Part shown: positions 52,527-62,453 of the stretch, in pieces | Layout: every line of letters starts with the position of its first letter | Position numbering within the stretch: position 1 is the first letter of the stretch | Assembly (NCBI RefSeq): GCF_001753675.2 | Contig: NZ_MJUW02000018.1 | Location: forward strand, 1 to 64,000 | Length of the DNA: 64,000 nucleotides | Reading direction: 5' to 3' | From: Candidatus Brocadia sapporoensis | Lineage (GTDB): Bacteria; Planctomycetota; Brocadiia; Brocadiales; Brocadiaceae | Translations under genes and position numbers: made by a program | The notes under the pieces: model-generated | The model's database searches: none | What the model saw: only the letters and a program-made list of their open reading frames with translations | What the model was told of the DNA's origin: nothing

Positions 52527-54710
52527 ATGTCAAAAATTATATGTTCCGCCGCTATTCGCGGTGCATATCAGATTGTTGATAAAGCTGATAAAAAACTGGC
52601 TGAAGCAATTGAGCAAAAAGGGCGTGATTGTAAAGTTGAATTTCCTAATACGGCCTATTACTTACCTATTATTTATTCAATGACAGGTATTGCTGTAAAA
52701 ACCCTGGAAGATTGTGCTCAAGTGCTGGGTATGGCTCGGAGCATGCTGCCCCCGCTTCCCGTGGAACACCACTGGGTGCCATATCTGGGGCATACCTTGG
52801 ATGCAGGTATGGCCACTCTTTTTGCCGAGGAGGTGTATGAGGCGTGTAAATATTTGATTGGGCCCCATCCGGTTGACGGGATATGGTTGGGAGCGGCAAG
52901 CGATGTTATTATGCGCGAACGTGGAATTGAGTTCGTGGATGGTACTGCGCCGGGATTTGCCGCTATTGTTGGATGTGCACCTGACGCGGACGCAGCTGTA
53001 AAAATTGCAAGAGAGTTACAGCAAAAGAACCTTTACGTTTTTATACAGTCAGACAACCTTGGGATATCTTTTGCCGAGCAGTTGGCTGAAAAGGGCGTCC
53101 AGATGGGTTGGGACACAAGGCTCGTGCCATTCGGGAAAGAAACTTCCGCAGCGGTGTATGCCCTCGGTTTTGCAAATAGGGCAGCACTTTCTTTTGGAAA
53201 TGTACCACCGGGCGATTTTAGAAGAAACCTCTTATACAATAAGAACCGTATTTTTGCCTTTGTCATGGCAATAGGGACTGCAGTAACCGATGAACAGTAT
53301 GCCAATGCTGCTGGTGCCATAAATTACGGGTTTCCTACAATTTCGAACATTGACATCCCGGAGATATTGCCGACGGGTGTTTGTACCTATGAACATGTTG
53401 TCTCCCGAGTGCCGGTTGATAAGATTGTGGATAAATGTGTTGAAGTTCGCGGCTTGAAGGTTTCTATCCATAAAATGGATATTCCTGTGCCTTACGGTCC
53501 GGCCTTCGAAGGTGAGCGTATTAGAAAAGAGGATATGCAGATTGAGATTGGCGGCCCCGGCGTCCCAGCCTTTGAATATGTGTGCACCAAAGAAATTGAC
53601 GAGATAGAGGACGGTAAGATACAGGTTATTGGACCCGATCTTGACGAAATTAAGCCTGGTCCTGGGGTATCAATTGGCATTATGGTTGAAGTGGCTGGAA
53701 GAAAGATGCAGCCCGATTTCGAACCAATCTTTGAACGACAGATGCATCGGTTTCTCGGTGAAGCCCAGGGGTTGTTTCACATGGGGCAAAGGGATATCAT
53801 TCGTCATCGTATCAGCAAAGAAGCCTTTAAGTCAGGGTTCAGGATCAAGCACATCGGCAGTATTATTCACTCTCAGTTCCATAACAATTTCGGGGCTATT
53901 GTTGATAAGGTTCAGGTTACTTTTTACACAAAAAGAGAAGATGTGGAAAAGGTATTAAATGATGTGCGTGCTGCCTATGCAGAACGTGATGCGCGGTTAA
54001 AGGGTATGACGGATGACTCGGTAAATTTATTTTATAGCTGTACGCTCTGTCAAAGTTTTGCTCCCACCCATATTTGTGTTGTTACTCCGGAACGCTCCGG
54101 CCTTTGTGGCTCCGTCAGTTGGCTCGATGGCAAGGCGGGTTACGAGATAAATCCAACGGGGCCAAACCAGCCTATAGAAAGAGGAAAAACCGTTGACGAA
54201 AGACTTGGTCAGTGGGAAGGCACAAATTCGTTTATTTTCAATGGTTCAAACCGGTCTCTGGAGAAGGTGAGTTTGTATAGTATTATGACAGACCCGATGA
54301 CTAGTTGCGGCTGTTTTGAATGTATTTCAGCTATGTTGCCCGCAACTAATGGTATCATGGTGGTAGACCGCGACTTTACCGAAATGACCCCATGCGGCAT
54401 GAAATTTTCTACGCTTGCCGGAACGGTTGGCGGTGGTTTGCAGACCCCTGGCTTTATGGGCCACAGCAAGTTTTATTTGGGCAGCAGAAAGTTTATTTCG
54501 GCAGACGGTGGGTTGGGCCGTGTTGTATGGATGCCCAAGGCTCTGAAGGAAGAGCTGACAGAGACACTGGTCAAGACTGCGGAGGAACTAGGCCTCGATG
54601 ATTTTCTCAATAAAATAGCCGATGAAACAGTTGCCCAGACCGAAGATGAAGTGCTGGCATATATGCAAAAAGTGAATCATCCGGCGCTTGCTATGGCGCC
54701 AATGTTTTAG
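52527..54710 (+). CDS. acsB: CO-methylating acetyl-CoA synthase
   Basis: 727 aa, full-length bacterial form (about 729 in Moorella, with the N-terminal CODH-binding domain). Joins methyl from the corrinoid protein, CO and CoA to acetyl-CoA at the Ni-Ni-[4Fe-4S] A-cluster. The cluster ligands lie in YSCTLCQSFAPTHICVVTPE and GLCGS, plus the CysGlyCys motif SCGCFECI that binds the distal Ni. GYEINPTGPNQPIERG is typical. It follows acsA; a partial hairpin with a run of seven T at about 54788-54837 may end some transcripts after it. Confidence 0.97.
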   Translation: MSKIICSAAIRGAYQIVDKADKKLAEAIEQKGRDCKVEFPNTAYYLPIIYSMTGIAVKTLEDCAQVLGMARSMLPPLPVEHHWVPYLGHTLDAGMATLFAEEVYEACKYLIGPHPVDGIWLGAASDVIMRERGIEFVDGTAPGFAAIVGCAPDADAAVKIARELQQKNLYVFIQSDNLGISFAEQLAEKGVQMGWDTRLVPFGKETSAAVYALGFANRAALSFGNVPPGDFRRNLLYNKNRIFAFVMAIGTAVTDEQYANAAGAINYGFPTISNIDIPEILPTGVCTYEHVVSRVPVDKIVDKCVEVRGLKVSIHKMDIPVPYGPAFEGERIRKEDMQIEIGGPGVPAFEYVCTKEIDEIEDGKIQVIGPDLDEIKPGPGVSIGIMVEVAGRKMQPDFEPIFERQMHRFLGEAQGLFHMGQRDIIRHRISKEAFKSGFRIKHIGSIIHSQFHNNFGAIVDKVQVTFYTKREDVEKVLNDVRAAYAERDARLKGMTDDSVNLFYSCTLCQSFAPTHICVVTPERSGLCGSVSWLDGKAGYEINPTGPNQPIERGKTVDERLGQWEGTNSFIFNGSNRSLEKVSLYSIMTDPMTSCGCFECISAMLPATNGIMVVDRDFTEMTPCGMKFSTLAGTVGGGLQTPGFMGHSKFYLGSRKFISADGGLGRVVWMPKALKEELTETLVKTAEELGLDDFLNKIADETVAQTEDEVLAYMQKVNHPALAMAPMF

Positions 54711-54888
54711 GGAATAATGGGGTATCCCGTTTACAAGACGACACCGGAAAAGGAAAAACAGGATTTGGATGATGCCGATTATTATCTCCCTTCTACTCTT
54801 TTCTATAAAAGAGAAAAGGGCAAAGGCTGATTTTTTTCGGCTGTGTGGATGACTAAATTTATCTATTTTTAATTTGTGGAGTCGATAC

Positions 54889-55527
54889 ATGATCTTTGAT
54901 ATGCCAATACCCTTCGCAGGAAAGAGGCAGGTGGTGCGTATGCAGGATGAAAGTGGTGGTGAAGAAAAGGAAAAACGCTCCGGAGGCGATCTGATTGCAA
55001 GATTGCTAAAGACGCGCACGGTCATGGTTTCAGACGAGGTGAGTAAGAAAATGGCGCAACAGATCATGACCCAGCTTATCCTTCTTGAAGGAGAAAGCGA
55101 TGAAGACATTAAAATGTTCATTAATTCTCCGGGAGGAGATGCTGATGCTGGTTTTGCAATCTATGATATGATGCGATTTATAAAACCCAAAGTAAAAGCG
55201 ATCTGTGCAGGTGTCGCCGCCAGCGCAGCAGTGATTATCTTGCTTGGTGCAAAAAAGGAAAATCGTTTTAGTTTGCCCAACGCCCGTGTGCTTATTCATC
55301 AGCCTTCCACAGGTATCCATGGTACTGCAGCCGACATTCAAATAGAGGCTAGCGAAATCCTTAAATGTCGTGAAAAGATTAACCGTTTGATTTCTGTTGA
55401 GACGGGACAGCCTCTGGAAAAGGTGGAGACAGATACCAAGAGAAATTTCTGGATGTCTGCTGAAGAGGCTTTCAAATATGGATTAGTCAGGAAAATTATA
55501 CAGACAAGCGACGATTTAAAAGCATAA
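54889..55527 (+). CDS. clpP: ClpP-family protease inside the CODH/ACS operon
   Basis: 212 aa from the ATG at 54889, which has GGAG 7 bases upstream (the frame opens earlier at a TTG, 54874). Catalytic Ser112 in GVAASAAVI, His137 in VLIHQPSTG and Asp182 in TDTKRN are at the usual spacing, and FINSPGGDADAGFAIYDMM is conserved. So it should be an active peptidase of a Clp machine. Its N-terminal 45 residues are charged and differ from the usual short propeptide. It sits between acsB and acsC with no other proteolysis gene near; a role in turnover of the complex is possible but unproven. Confidence 0.93.
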   Translation: MIFDMPIPFAGKRQVVRMQDESGGEEKEKRSGGDLIARLLKTRTVMVSDEVSKKMAQQIMTQLILLEGESDEDIKMFINSPGGDADAGFAIYDMMRFIKPKVKAICAGVAASAAVIILLGAKKENRFSLPNARVLIHQPSTGIHGTAADIQIEASEILKCREKINRLISVETGQPLEKVETDTKRNFWMSAEEAFKYGLVRKIIQTSDDLKA

Positions 55528-55666
55528 TTCTATGGTGATTGCGCAATATCATATGAAGATTTTTTTGTGTTATCAAATTGACATCCTTCTTTTGCGATTA
55601 AGGACGAATGGATGTTTCTTTGTTTGATACTGCGCAAGTTTCTTTAATTTGAAAGGATAGTAGAGA

Positions 55667-57007
55667 ATGGCACTAACAGGATTAGACATTTACAAACTCC
55701 TTCCAAAAACAAATTGCAAAAAGTGTGGAAGGCCTACCTGTCTGGCATTTGCAATGCAATTGGCACAGAAAAAGGCAAACCTGTCAGATTGTCCGGATGT
55801 AAGTGAAGAGGCGAAGAAGGTACTGGGAGCTGCTGCAGCCCCTCCCATTAAACTCGTGACGGTTGGCACCGGAGCGAGGCAGGTTCAGATTGGTGAGGAA
55901 AATGTCCTGTTCAGGCACGAAGAGAAATTTTATCATCCCACGGGCGTTGCCGTTACTATTCATGATGACTTGGATGAAGCTGCTTTTAACGATCGTTTGA
56001 AAAAAATTAACAGCTTAAAGATGGCGCGTGTTGGTACAGAAATCGAGATCGATCTGATTGTCATCATAAATAAGAGTAATACAGCAGATAAATTTGCTGA
56101 TACGGCAAAAAAGGTAAGCGATGGGTCTCACCTGAATATTATTTTAAGTAGTTCATCCGTCGACAACATGAAAGCTGCCTTGCAAAAATGCGCAGAAAAG
56201 AGGCCTCTGATTCATGGAGCCAGTGCAGGGAATTGTGAGGCGATGGCAGCTCTTGCACATGAAAAGAAGTGCCCGATGACTATAGCGGCTCAGACCCTTG
56301 AGGAGTTTGTTGATCTTGCAGAACGTGCTAAGAAGGCGGGTGTTGAAGAAATTGTGTTAGATGTAAGTGGTAATAATCCCAAAGAGGTGCTGCAAAAACT
56401 GACCAAAGTGAGACGTCTTGCCTTGAAGAAGAACTTCCGTGACCTTGGATTCCCCATGATTACCTTTGTAAATGATGAAGATGCATTCCAGGAAATTGCG
56501 CTGGCGAGCACCTATCTGCTGAAGTACGCCGGCATTGTTGCGGTGAATGTATGCGAACCATGGGCAATTATGCCCTTGCTTACCGCCAGGACTAATATCT
56601 TTACAGACCCGCAAAAGCCTATACAGGTGGAGCCACGATTGTATGCCGTTGGTGATGTCAAGGACGATTCTCCTGTATTATTTACCACGAATTTTTCGCT
56701 TACCTATTACACGGTTGAGGGAGAGGTTGAATCGAGCCGGATCCCTGCATATATTTTATCGGTCGATACGGGCGGGACTTCTGTATTAACTGCGTACTCA
56801 GGGGATAAATTAAACGATAAGGCTGTAGCAAAGGCTATGACGGACGCGCAGGTTGATACCAAGGTAAAGCACAAGAAGCTGATAATTCCAGGCCTCGTTG
56901 CAGTAATGTCCGGAAAACTTCAGGAGACCCTTGGGTGGGAAATTCTGGTAGGCCCCAGGGAGGCATCCGGACTCCCTTCATATCTGAAAACGGTATGGAA
57001 ATCGTAA
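55667..57007 (+). CDS. acsC: Corrinoid iron-sulfur protein large (gamma) subunit
   Basis: 446 aa. Carries the [4Fe-4S] cluster and, with AcsD, the cobamide that shuttles the methyl group to AcsB. The N-terminal cluster motif is C-x2-C-x4-C...C (NCKKCGRPTCLAFAMQL, then LSDCPD). The TIM-barrel and C-terminal B12-contact segments (EILVGPREASGLPSYLKT) follow. Length fits the family. Preceded by GAAAGGATAG. RACo follows 131 bases later. Confidence 0.96.
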   Translation: MALTGLDIYKLLPKTNCKKCGRPTCLAFAMQLAQKKANLSDCPDVSEEAKKVLGAAAAPPIKLVTVGTGARQVQIGEENVLFRHEEKFYHPTGVAVTIHDDLDEAAFNDRLKKINSLKMARVGTEIEIDLIVIINKSNTADKFADTAKKVSDGSHLNIILSSSSVDNMKAALQKCAEKRPLIHGASAGNCEAMAALAHEKKCPMTIAAQTLEEFVDLAERAKKAGVEEIVLDVSGNNPKEVLQKLTKVRRLALKKNFRDLGFPMITFVNDEDAFQEIALASTYLLKYAGIVAVNVCEPWAIMPLLTARTNIFTDPQKPIQVEPRLYAVGDVKDDSPVLFTTNFSLTYYTVEGEVESSRIPAYILSVDTGGTSVLTAYSGDKLNDKAVAKAMTDAQVDTKVKHKKLIIPGLVAVMSGKLQETLGWEILVGPREASGLPSYLKTVWKS

Positions 57008-57138
57008 CATACGTCAAAAATCTGCAAATAAGTCTCTCTCGAAAAGTGCGAAGAGAGAGGTCAACTATAGGTTAAAAAGAGAAGGTTATACGAGTTAAAC
57101 AATAAGCTGTTTACGGATTTTCACTTCAGGTCCAACAT

Positions 57139-59067
57139 ATGGAAAACTCACACAGTAAAGTACATTTCTTTCCCGTTGATGTTACCGTAGAGATTGAAAA
57201 GGGGAAAACAATCCTCGATGCTGCGTATAAGGGGGATTTGTTTATAAACGCCCTCTGCGGTGGCGACGGCACGTGTGGTAAGTGTAAGGTGATTCTTGGT
57301 TCCGGCATGATTGAAAGCATGCCCACGACACATATCTCAGTATCGGAAGCGCAAAAGGGGTTTGTCCTTGCATGTAGTACGAAGGTAATGGGCAACCTGG
57401 AAGTAATTATTCCCGAAGAATCGAAGCTTGATAAAAGTCAAATCCTTGCTGGTGAATTTCCGCAATTTTCAGGATCCCTGGCTGCAGCCACCTCTCGAGT
57501 AGAACATTTCCGGCGAGAACCTTTGGTAAATAAAGTGTATCTTGAACTGCCGCAGCCAACGTTGGATGATAGTATGGCAGATTATGAGCGACTCTGCAGA
57601 GGGATTATGATGAAAACCGATGTCTCTCTGGAAAAGTTAACTATAAATTTTGATGTCCTCAAATGCCTTCCGGGTATTTTAAGGAGTAGCGACTGGAAGG
57701 TTACAGTAACGCTGGGATACAGAGGCTCTTCGGTTGAGATTATTGAAATACAAGGTGGCGATACCAGGGAAGGAAACTATGGTGTTGCGGTTGACGTGGG
57801 AACAACCACGGTAGTCGCTCATCTTCTGAATCTTTCCCGTGGAGAGACGATAGATATTGAAGCGACTTATAATTCTCAGATTAAATACGGAGACGATTAC
57901 ATTCAGAGGATTATCTATGCTGCTGAAAACACCGCCATGGATATCATGCAGGAGGTGTTGATTGAAGATATTAACCATCTTGTTTTCACCTTGGTCAAAA
58001 GAAATCATCTCACGATTCATGATATTAATGCGGTAGTTTGTGCGGGAAACACGGTAATGACCCACTTCCTGATAGGATTGGACCCTACAAATATCAGGAA
58101 AGAGCCATATCTTCCAGCGGCGAGCTTTGTACCACCTTTGAGAGCGCATGAAGTGGGAATGAAAATCAACAACAATGGCTTGCTCTATAATCTTCCGTGT
58201 GTTGGAGCTTATGTGGGCGGGGATATTTCTTCCGGCGCTTTGGCAATCCGGCTGGACAAAGCGGAGATGTTATCATTGCTTATCGATATCGGCACGAATG
58301 GCGAGATCGTGCTGGGTAATAAAGATTGGATGGTGTGCTGTTCTGCATCGGCCGGCCCTTCCTTTGAAGGCAGTGGTATCTCCTGTGGTACCCGTGCGGC
58401 GAAGGGCGCTATAGAAAAGTTGACGATCAGGAAAAATTATGATGTTTCTTACAAAACCATTGGAGACGCTCCGGCGAGCGGTATTTGTGGCTCAGGGCTT
58501 TTAGACTGTCTTGCTAATCTTGTCAGAAGCGGAGTCATAGACCGGACTGGTAATTTTCAAAAAGGGATAAACTCAGACCGTTTAAGAAGAACGGATAATG
58601 GATACGAATTTATTCTCGTTGACAGAAGTGAAACCTCTACAAAACGGGATATTGTTATTACCCAGGCTGATATTCAGAATCTCTTGCGGTCAAAAGCTGC
58701 GATCTATTCGGCAATTTCTACCTTACTTGAATCCATGGGAATGGAGCCTAATAACATTGAACAACTCTACCTTGCCGGAGGATTCGGAAATTATCTGGAT
58801 GTGCGGAGTGCAATCACGATTGGGATGCTCCCTGACGTATCTGCCTCAAAGGTGCAATTTGTGGGGAATACTTCAGTGCTTGGTGCAAAAATGGCTCTCC
58901 TTGCAAAAGATGCTTATGAGGTTGCCAGAGTCATTGCGTCGAGAATGACATATTTTGACCTCATGTGCAATAATAAATATATGGAGGAGTATGTATCGGC
59001 AAATTTTCTGCCGCATACGGATATAGAAAAATTTCCATCTGTTGCAGAGGAACTGATGGTTTCATAA
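57139..59067 (+). CDS. Reductive activator of the corrinoid iron-sulfur protein (RACo, ASKHA family)
   Basis: 642 aa. Residues about 10-90 form a [2Fe-2S] ferredoxin (ALCGGDGTCGKCKVILGSG, then FVLACSTKV). The C-terminal two thirds is a DUF4445/ASKHA ATPase with phosphate motif GVAVDVGTTTVVAHLL, INIGTNGEI-like SLLIDIGTNGEIVLG and LAGGFGNYLD. It uses ATP and low-potential electrons to return oxidised Co(II) corrinoid to the active Co(I) state. The gene lies directly between the CFeSP subunit acsC and the second cooC, as in other acs operons. Confidence 0.93.
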   Translation: MENSHSKVHFFPVDVTVEIEKGKTILDAAYKGDLFINALCGGDGTCGKCKVILGSGMIESMPTTHISVSEAQKGFVLACSTKVMGNLEVIIPEESKLDKSQILAGEFPQFSGSLAAATSRVEHFRREPLVNKVYLELPQPTLDDSMADYERLCRGIMMKTDVSLEKLTINFDVLKCLPGILRSSDWKVTVTLGYRGSSVEIIEIQGGDTREGNYGVAVDVGTTTVVAHLLNLSRGETIDIEATYNSQIKYGDDYIQRIIYAAENTAMDIMQEVLIEDINHLVFTLVKRNHLTIHDINAVVCAGNTVMTHFLIGLDPTNIRKEPYLPAASFVPPLRAHEVGMKINNNGLLYNLPCVGAYVGGDISSGALAIRLDKAEMLSLLIDIGTNGEIVLGNKDWMVCCSASAGPSFEGSGISCGTRAAKGAIEKLTIRKNYDVSYKTIGDAPASGICGSGLLDCLANLVRSGVIDRTGNFQKGINSDRLRRTDNGYEFILVDRSETSTKRDIVITQADIQNLLRSKAAIYSAISTLLESMGMEPNNIEQLYLAGGFGNYLDVRSAITIGMLPDVSASKVQFVGNTSVLGAKMALLAKDAYEVARVIASRMTYFDLMCNNKYMEEYVSANFLPHTDIEKFPSVAEELMVS

Positions 59068-59079
59068 AGAGGAATTTGT

Positions 59080-59871
59080 ATGGCTTTTCACATTGCAGTT
59101 GCAGGAAAGGGAGGAACAGGGAAATCAACCCTTTCAGCCCTTATTATCCGATATATTACTGAAGAGGTTGGCAAGCCGGTGTCTGCAGTAGACGCTGATC
59201 CGAATGCGTCCCTCGGCTCATTGCTTGGTCTTCATGTGCAAAGCACCGTTGCTGATCTCCGTGAAGACATTGTGGAGAAAAAAGTTGATTTTTCCGGGAT
59301 GTCAAAGGATCGGTATATTGAGTATGCCATTGAGGAATCTATCATTGAAAAGGAAAAATTCGATCTTTTAACAATGGGCAGGCCGGAAGGGCCGAAGTGT
59401 TATTGCTATGTGAATAATCTCCTTCGTAAATACCTGGATAAAGTGGGAACAACGTATCCATTTGTTATTACGGACAATGAGGCTGGAATGGAGCATCTCT
59501 CGCGCAGGACAACGAATAATGTGGATCTCCTGCTGATCGTAAGTGAACCAACGATTGTTGGTGCGCTGACCTTACAAAGGATCCTCGCATTAGCCGATTC
59601 ACTTCCTGTTACGATCAGGCAAAAGTGCTGTATCTTAAACCGGGTGCCCAGGAATGGTATTCATGAAAATCTTCAGCAGAAGCTGGATAGCATGGGGATT
59701 GAAATATCTGCAATACTTCCCTTTGACCAGGAGGTTTATGATACTGCGGCGTGCGGAGCCTCGGTGTTTGAAATTTCCCGTGAAAATGAGTTATATCAAA
59801 AACTAGGGAAGTTTCTGCAGAAACATTTGCCGGCAAGTATGCTCGGGAAAATAGCGACTGGCCATACATAG
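59080..59871 (+). CDS. CooC/AcsF-type nickel-insertion ATPase (copy 2)
   Basis: 263 aa with Walker A GKGGTGKSTLSALI, DADPNASLGSLLGL, and a CxC motif (GPKCYCYVNN). TDNEAGMEHLSRRTTNNVD is the Walker B region shared with copy 1. The differing CxC setting (KCYC against GCAC) suggests the two paralogues have separate clients, for example CODH and acetyl-CoA synthase. It is 12 bases after RACo and 96 before acsD, within the same operon. Confidence 0.93.
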   Translation: MAFHIAVAGKGGTGKSTLSALIIRYITEEVGKPVSAVDADPNASLGSLLGLHVQSTVADLREDIVEKKVDFSGMSKDRYIEYAIEESIIEKEKFDLLTMGRPEGPKCYCYVNNLLRKYLDKVGTTYPFVITDNEAGMEHLSRRTTNNVDLLLIVSEPTIVGALTLQRILALADSLPVTIRQKCCILNRVPRNGIHENLQQKLDSMGIEISAILPFDQEVYDTAACGASVFEISRENELYQKLGKFLQKHLPASMLGKIATGHT

Positions 59872-59967
59872 TGCAAAAAAGGAGAATTTTTGTTTGTGTA
59901 TTCGCCGCCGCCAGGATGGGCGTAGTGAGATTTTTAGATATTAAACGGATTGGCAGGAGATAATTGA

Positions 59968-60927
59968 ATGGAAATACCAAATGTAGCTGACAAGTGGTCT
60001 GGTGCTGTCAATGAGATTACCCTTGGAGCCACAAAGGATAAAGGAGGTAGCAGGACAAAAACCATTACGATAGGTGGCGCAAAGAGTATTCCTTTTATGG
60101 ATTTTGAAGGGAGTCCCGGCCAAAAACCCGTGGTTGCCATGGATGTCTATGATGTACCGCCGGAAGACTGGCCGGAAACATTGTCCAAGCCCTTTGCAGA
60201 CGTTCTTCACGATCCCGCACAATGGGCAAAAAAATGTGTAGAACAGTATGGCGCAGATTTAATCTGTCTTAAACTGGAGGGAATTCATCCTGATAAAGGC
60301 AATAAAACCGCAGAAGAGACAGCGACAACGGTAAAGTCGATTCTTGCTGCAGTAGGTGTCCCTCTGATTATTTGGGGGTGTGAGCATGATGAAAAGGATA
60401 ATGATGTTATGACCAAGGTGAGTCAGGCTGCAAAAGGAGAGTGTTGCCTGCTGGGAGTTGTTACTCAGGATAATTACAAAACGCTTACCGCTACTTGCCT
60501 GGCAGACGGACATGCGCTTATTACGTTGGCACCGGTAGACATCAATATAGCAAAACAGGTCAATATTCTTGTATCCGAAATGGACTTTCCGCTCAACCGA
60601 ATCGTTATGTTCCAGTCAACTGGCGCCTTAGGTTACGGCCTGGAGTACACCTATTCTATTCAGGAACGTGAACGGCTGGCCGCACTTACGGGAGATAAAA
60701 TGATGTCTATGCCCGTGATCTGCGATGTTGGACATGAGGCGTGGAGAACCAAGGAGTCAAAATCGGACGACAAAGAAGTTCCTCAATGGGGAGCACGGGA
60801 TGAAAGAGGCCCCATGTGGGAGACCATTACGGCTGTTAGTTTGTTGCAATCGGGTGTTGATATTATCCGTATGAGCCATCCGAAGGCCGTTGCTGCGGTA
60901 AAAAAGTGTATTGATCGTTTATATTAA
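59968..60927 (+). CDS. acsD: Corrinoid iron-sulfur protein small (delta) subunit
   Basis: 319 aa, TIM-barrel partner of AcsC that closes over the corrinoid. Recognised by the N-terminal IPNVADKWSGAVNEITLGATKD stretch, FEGSPGQKPVVAMDVYD, LICLKLEGIHPD and SMPVICDVGHEAWRTKES. AGGAG sits well before its ATG. The gene precedes acsE by 34 bases, an order typical of acs operons. Confidence 0.95.
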   Translation: MEIPNVADKWSGAVNEITLGATKDKGGSRTKTITIGGAKSIPFMDFEGSPGQKPVVAMDVYDVPPEDWPETLSKPFADVLHDPAQWAKKCVEQYGADLICLKLEGIHPDKGNKTAEETATTVKSILAAVGVPLIIWGCEHDEKDNDVMTKVSQAAKGECCLLGVVTQDNYKTLTATCLADGHALITLAPVDINIAKQVNILVSEMDFPLNRIVMFQSTGALGYGLEYTYSIQERERLAALTGDKMMSMPVICDVGHEAWRTKESKSDDKEVPQWGARDERGPMWETITAVSLLQSGVDIIRMSHPKAVAAVKKCIDRLY

Positions 60928-60961
60928 AGAGGAAGAATTTTCAAGAAAGGATAAACATACA

Positions 60962-61747
60962 ATGATTTCTATCGGCGAGCGTATTAATGGTATGTTTAAA
61001 GACGTACGAGAGGCGATAAAAAATAAAGATCCGAAGGCGGTAAGGGAACTTGCAATAAAACAGACAGAGGCAGGGGCAAGCTTTCTGGATGTAAATGTTG
61101 GCACTGCTGCTGCTGACCCCGCCGAAGCAATGAAATGGTTGGTTGAGGTTGTTCAGGACACGGTAAAGACACCGATTGCTATTGATAGCCAGAAATTTGA
61201 TGTGGTAAAGGCAGGATTGTCGGTTGCAAAGAACGAGATTTTAATCAATTCCTCGAAAGGGGATCCGGAAGAATTGGATAAATTCATGACCCTGGCGAAG
61301 GAATACAATGCATCACTGATATGTCTGACTATGGACAAAACCGGTATTCCGCAGGATGTTGCACGGCGCATGGAATTTGCTATGAAAATCGTCGAAAAGG
61401 CCGTGGAGCACGAATTCGAGTTGTCAAAGGTATATATCGATCCCGTACTCTTTCCTATTAATGTCGACCAGAAGCAACCAGCGCTTATGTTCGATATCTT
61501 TAATCAGATCAAAATGATTTCCGACCCTCCGCCGCATAGGAACGTGGGACTGAGCAATTTTTCACAGGGAACGAAGGAAAAAAGGCTTTTGGCGAGGGTG
61601 TTCCTGACGATGGGGATTTCCTACGGATTGGATGCCGCAGTAATGGATGTGCTCGACAAGGACCTAATGGACGCCGCAATAACTGCAGAGATTATCATGA
61701 ATCAACACCTTTACAGTGATTCCTATCTAACGGCATGCAGAAAGTAA
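60962..61747 (+). CDS. acsE: 5-methyltetrahydrofolate:corrinoid/iron-sulfur protein methyltransferase
   Basis: 261 aa. Moves the methyl group from methyl-THF to Co(I) of the CFeSP, linking metF to acsC/acsD. Pterin-binding TIM barrel with ISIGERINGMFKDV, GASFLDVNVGTAA, IAIDSQKFDVV, ILINSSKG, YIDPVLFPI and GLSNFSQG. The frame stays open from 60911, but the ATG at 60962 has AAAGGA upstream and begins the domain. Last gene of the operon. Confidence 0.95.
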   Translation: MISIGERINGMFKDVREAIKNKDPKAVRELAIKQTEAGASFLDVNVGTAAADPAEAMKWLVEVVQDTVKTPIAIDSQKFDVVKAGLSVAKNEILINSSKGDPEELDKFMTLAKEYNASLICLTMDKTGIPQDVARRMEFAMKIVEKAVEHEFELSKVYIDPVLFPINVDQKQPALMFDIFNQIKMISDPPPHRNVGLSNFSQGTKEKRLLARVFLTMGISYGLDAAVMDVLDKDLMDAAITAEIIMNQHLYSDSYLTACRK

Positions 61748-62453
61748 TGGGTTCTTTAAGCGTTGCTCTTCTTAGGAAAGTCACGGTATTATTTTCTATG
61801 ACAAAGCGCAATTGAATCCTCCATAAGTGGGTGTGTCAATCGTTTAAAAGATTTGATTATCCAAAGGTATAGAAGATTACGTTAACGCAGATGGCTTGGT
61901 ACGGGTATGTGATGAATTCGTTGCGGCGCCAGAATTGAAGTATTTCGGTATCCAGACCGCTTACCTGTAAAGTAGACAACAGAGAGGATGGTCTTAAAGC
62001 GACGCTCAAATTGTTTATATTTTATTATTCTTACGGGCAAGCGGAATCTTAACAAAAATAGGAGCGAGCACGGTATCATGATTTGTCATGTATCTTGCTT
62101 GCGAGGCAGTTTGTTGCATTACAAAGTCAAGGGTTCGTCTCATATGTATTTATTCTCAATAGTATGATGAGATTACATGGTTTCGCAACAGATACTGATT
62201 ATGCGTTTCGTCTTGAACTTTTTTTCCTGGGCGCGGGAAAAGAGTACCGTCTTTTTGTAACTACGATACAGCCTGCCAATCTCAAAATCCTATCTTAAGT
62301 TTTGTGTTCAAAATAGTAACATCCCGGCGCAAGTTTTTCTTGAAATCGTCTTTAAAATTTGCTATTTTGTGATTTTCATAACGTTATGATAACCGTCTAC
62401 TTAATAAGTCAATAATATTAATACCGTGGGTGTTGTCGGGGGACTATTGTGGC
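61748..62453. other. Intergenic region with ORF fragments, upstream of squalene-hopene cyclase
   Basis: About 700 bases. The plus-strand frame 61857-61970 ends GLVRVCDEFVAAPELKYFG then IQTAYL and stop, with protein-like composition but no start; it may be the tail of a lost gene. A promoter-like pair TTGAAA (62340-62345) and TATTTT (62363-62368), 17 bases apart, lies about 85 bases before the cyclase ATG. Short frames at 61882-62079 (minus) and 62083-62298 (plus) are not convincing. Confidence 0.4.

Noticed and set aside
54889-55527. Inactive ClpR-type paralogue
   Set aside because: All three catalytic residues are present at the usual spacing, so it is called an active ClpP.
62083-62298. 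71-codon frame upstream of the squalene-hopene cyclase
   Set aside because: No ribosome site, no recognisable family, and an overlapping unconvincing antisense frame.
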